DNA from: Saururus chinensis
Lineage: Eukaryota; Streptophyta; Magnoliopsida; Piperales; Saururaceae
NCBI GenBank assembly: GCA_035235625.1
Contig: CP141142.1
Coordinates: forward strand, 49,393,644-49,457,643
Direction: 5' to 3'
DNA: 64,000 nt
The notes beneath the pieces are model-generated. The model was not told the DNA's origin and searched no databases. It saw only the letters and a list, made by a program, of their open reading frames with translations. The position numbers and the translations under genes were made by a program. Below, one piece after another: positions 63,401-64,000 of the stretch (position 1 is the stretch's first letter; each line of letters starts with the position of its first letter).

Positions 63401-64000
63401 TCCAGCCATCAAATTATGACTCAGATCATGGCTTTGGTCATGATTTGACACTCAAAACTAATTTAAAGTGAAGGACATAACTAATGCTACATTCTTGATA
63501 AACAAAATCAGAGCTATAGTCAACTGAATTGTATACGGTGGGCAAGATGTGAATTTCTTCGTAGTGAAACTTGTGTTTAGTCTAGTTACGTTTTTCATGT
63601 ATCGATGTTTTAACTGTCACATTGATGATTCTTCAGAAGCTGAAGCACTTTTAGGAAAAGCATTAACATTATTTGCTACTCTTCTTGATGTTCTGATCCT
63701 GTAAAATGGGGGGGATTTTGATCTAGCTGAAGATCTATCTGTGAAAATTTTTACTTCTTTTGTAAGTGCCATTATCAAACTTGTAATTTAATTAGATCCA
63801 TGAGATCAAGAAATATTTATAGCCCTTCTATTGATATTAGCATCGGCATCCTCTGCACTTTGATTTGATGTGGCAAGGGATACATGAAGCGTTGTATGAA
63901 TTTTCATGCCACAACAACTGGATTTTAAGAAAAATAATTTTGATTCAAGAAAGTGAATTTGCGAAGTGCCTGTGCTAAGAATAATGAGTATAAAATTTTT
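63401..64000. other. Unassigned end of window
   Basis: No complete exon is recognised. A short coding-looking stretch at about 63598-63703 (DSSEAEALLGKALTLFATLL) ends in a stop and has no known domain. It may be part of the gene predicted from the promoter tract or a relic. Confidence 0.3.

Overview
This is nuclear DNA of a flowering plant. The genes are intron-containing and belong to plant families: SBP-box/SPL with a miR156 site, PLS-class PPR, secreted alpha-amylase, polyubiquitin with a leader intron, and TPX2. The gaps between them are filled with plant LTR retrotransposons, a LINE, MULE and hAT relics and Stowaway-like MITEs. I cannot name the species.

Layout. 1-16.4 kb is gene-poor: a long-LTR fragment that cuts a UDP-xylose-synthase-like pseudogene, a hAT transposase relic, LTR-like tracts, an AT-rich tandem array, microsatellites and MITEs. 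16.8-22.8 kb is a gene island: a small SPL transcription factor gene with a miR156 site in its 3' UTR, an intronless PPR gene, and a decayed second SPL copy in the same orientation. 23.5-34.3 kb is nested repeats: a Ty1/copia element with 200-bp LTRs that carries a 2.8-kb solo LTR, next to a dead L1-type LINE. 34.9-51.5 kb holds two tandem copies of an alpha-amylase gene. The DNA between them contains a Ty3/gypsy element, itself split by a rearranged long-LTR sequence, and a MULE relic. 51.5-54.2 kb is non-genic. 54.2-56.9 kb is a six-unit polyubiquitin gene on the minus strand. 57.6-62.8 kb is a complete 23-exon TPX2 spindle gene on the minus strand. Its upstream region has mitotic MSA motifs, then a site II/telo-box promoter-like tract pointing rightwards.

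The genes do not form a pathway. SPL acts in phase change and flowering, PPR in organelle RNA processing, alpha-amylase in starch breakdown, polyubiquitin in protein turnover and TPX2 in spindle assembly. I found no sign of a new multi-gene system. The most informative signals are the amylase pair with uneven divergence, the SPL/pseudo-SPL pair around the PPR gene, the retroelement-interrupted UXS relic, a GC-AG intron in TPX2, and the layered transposon insertions.
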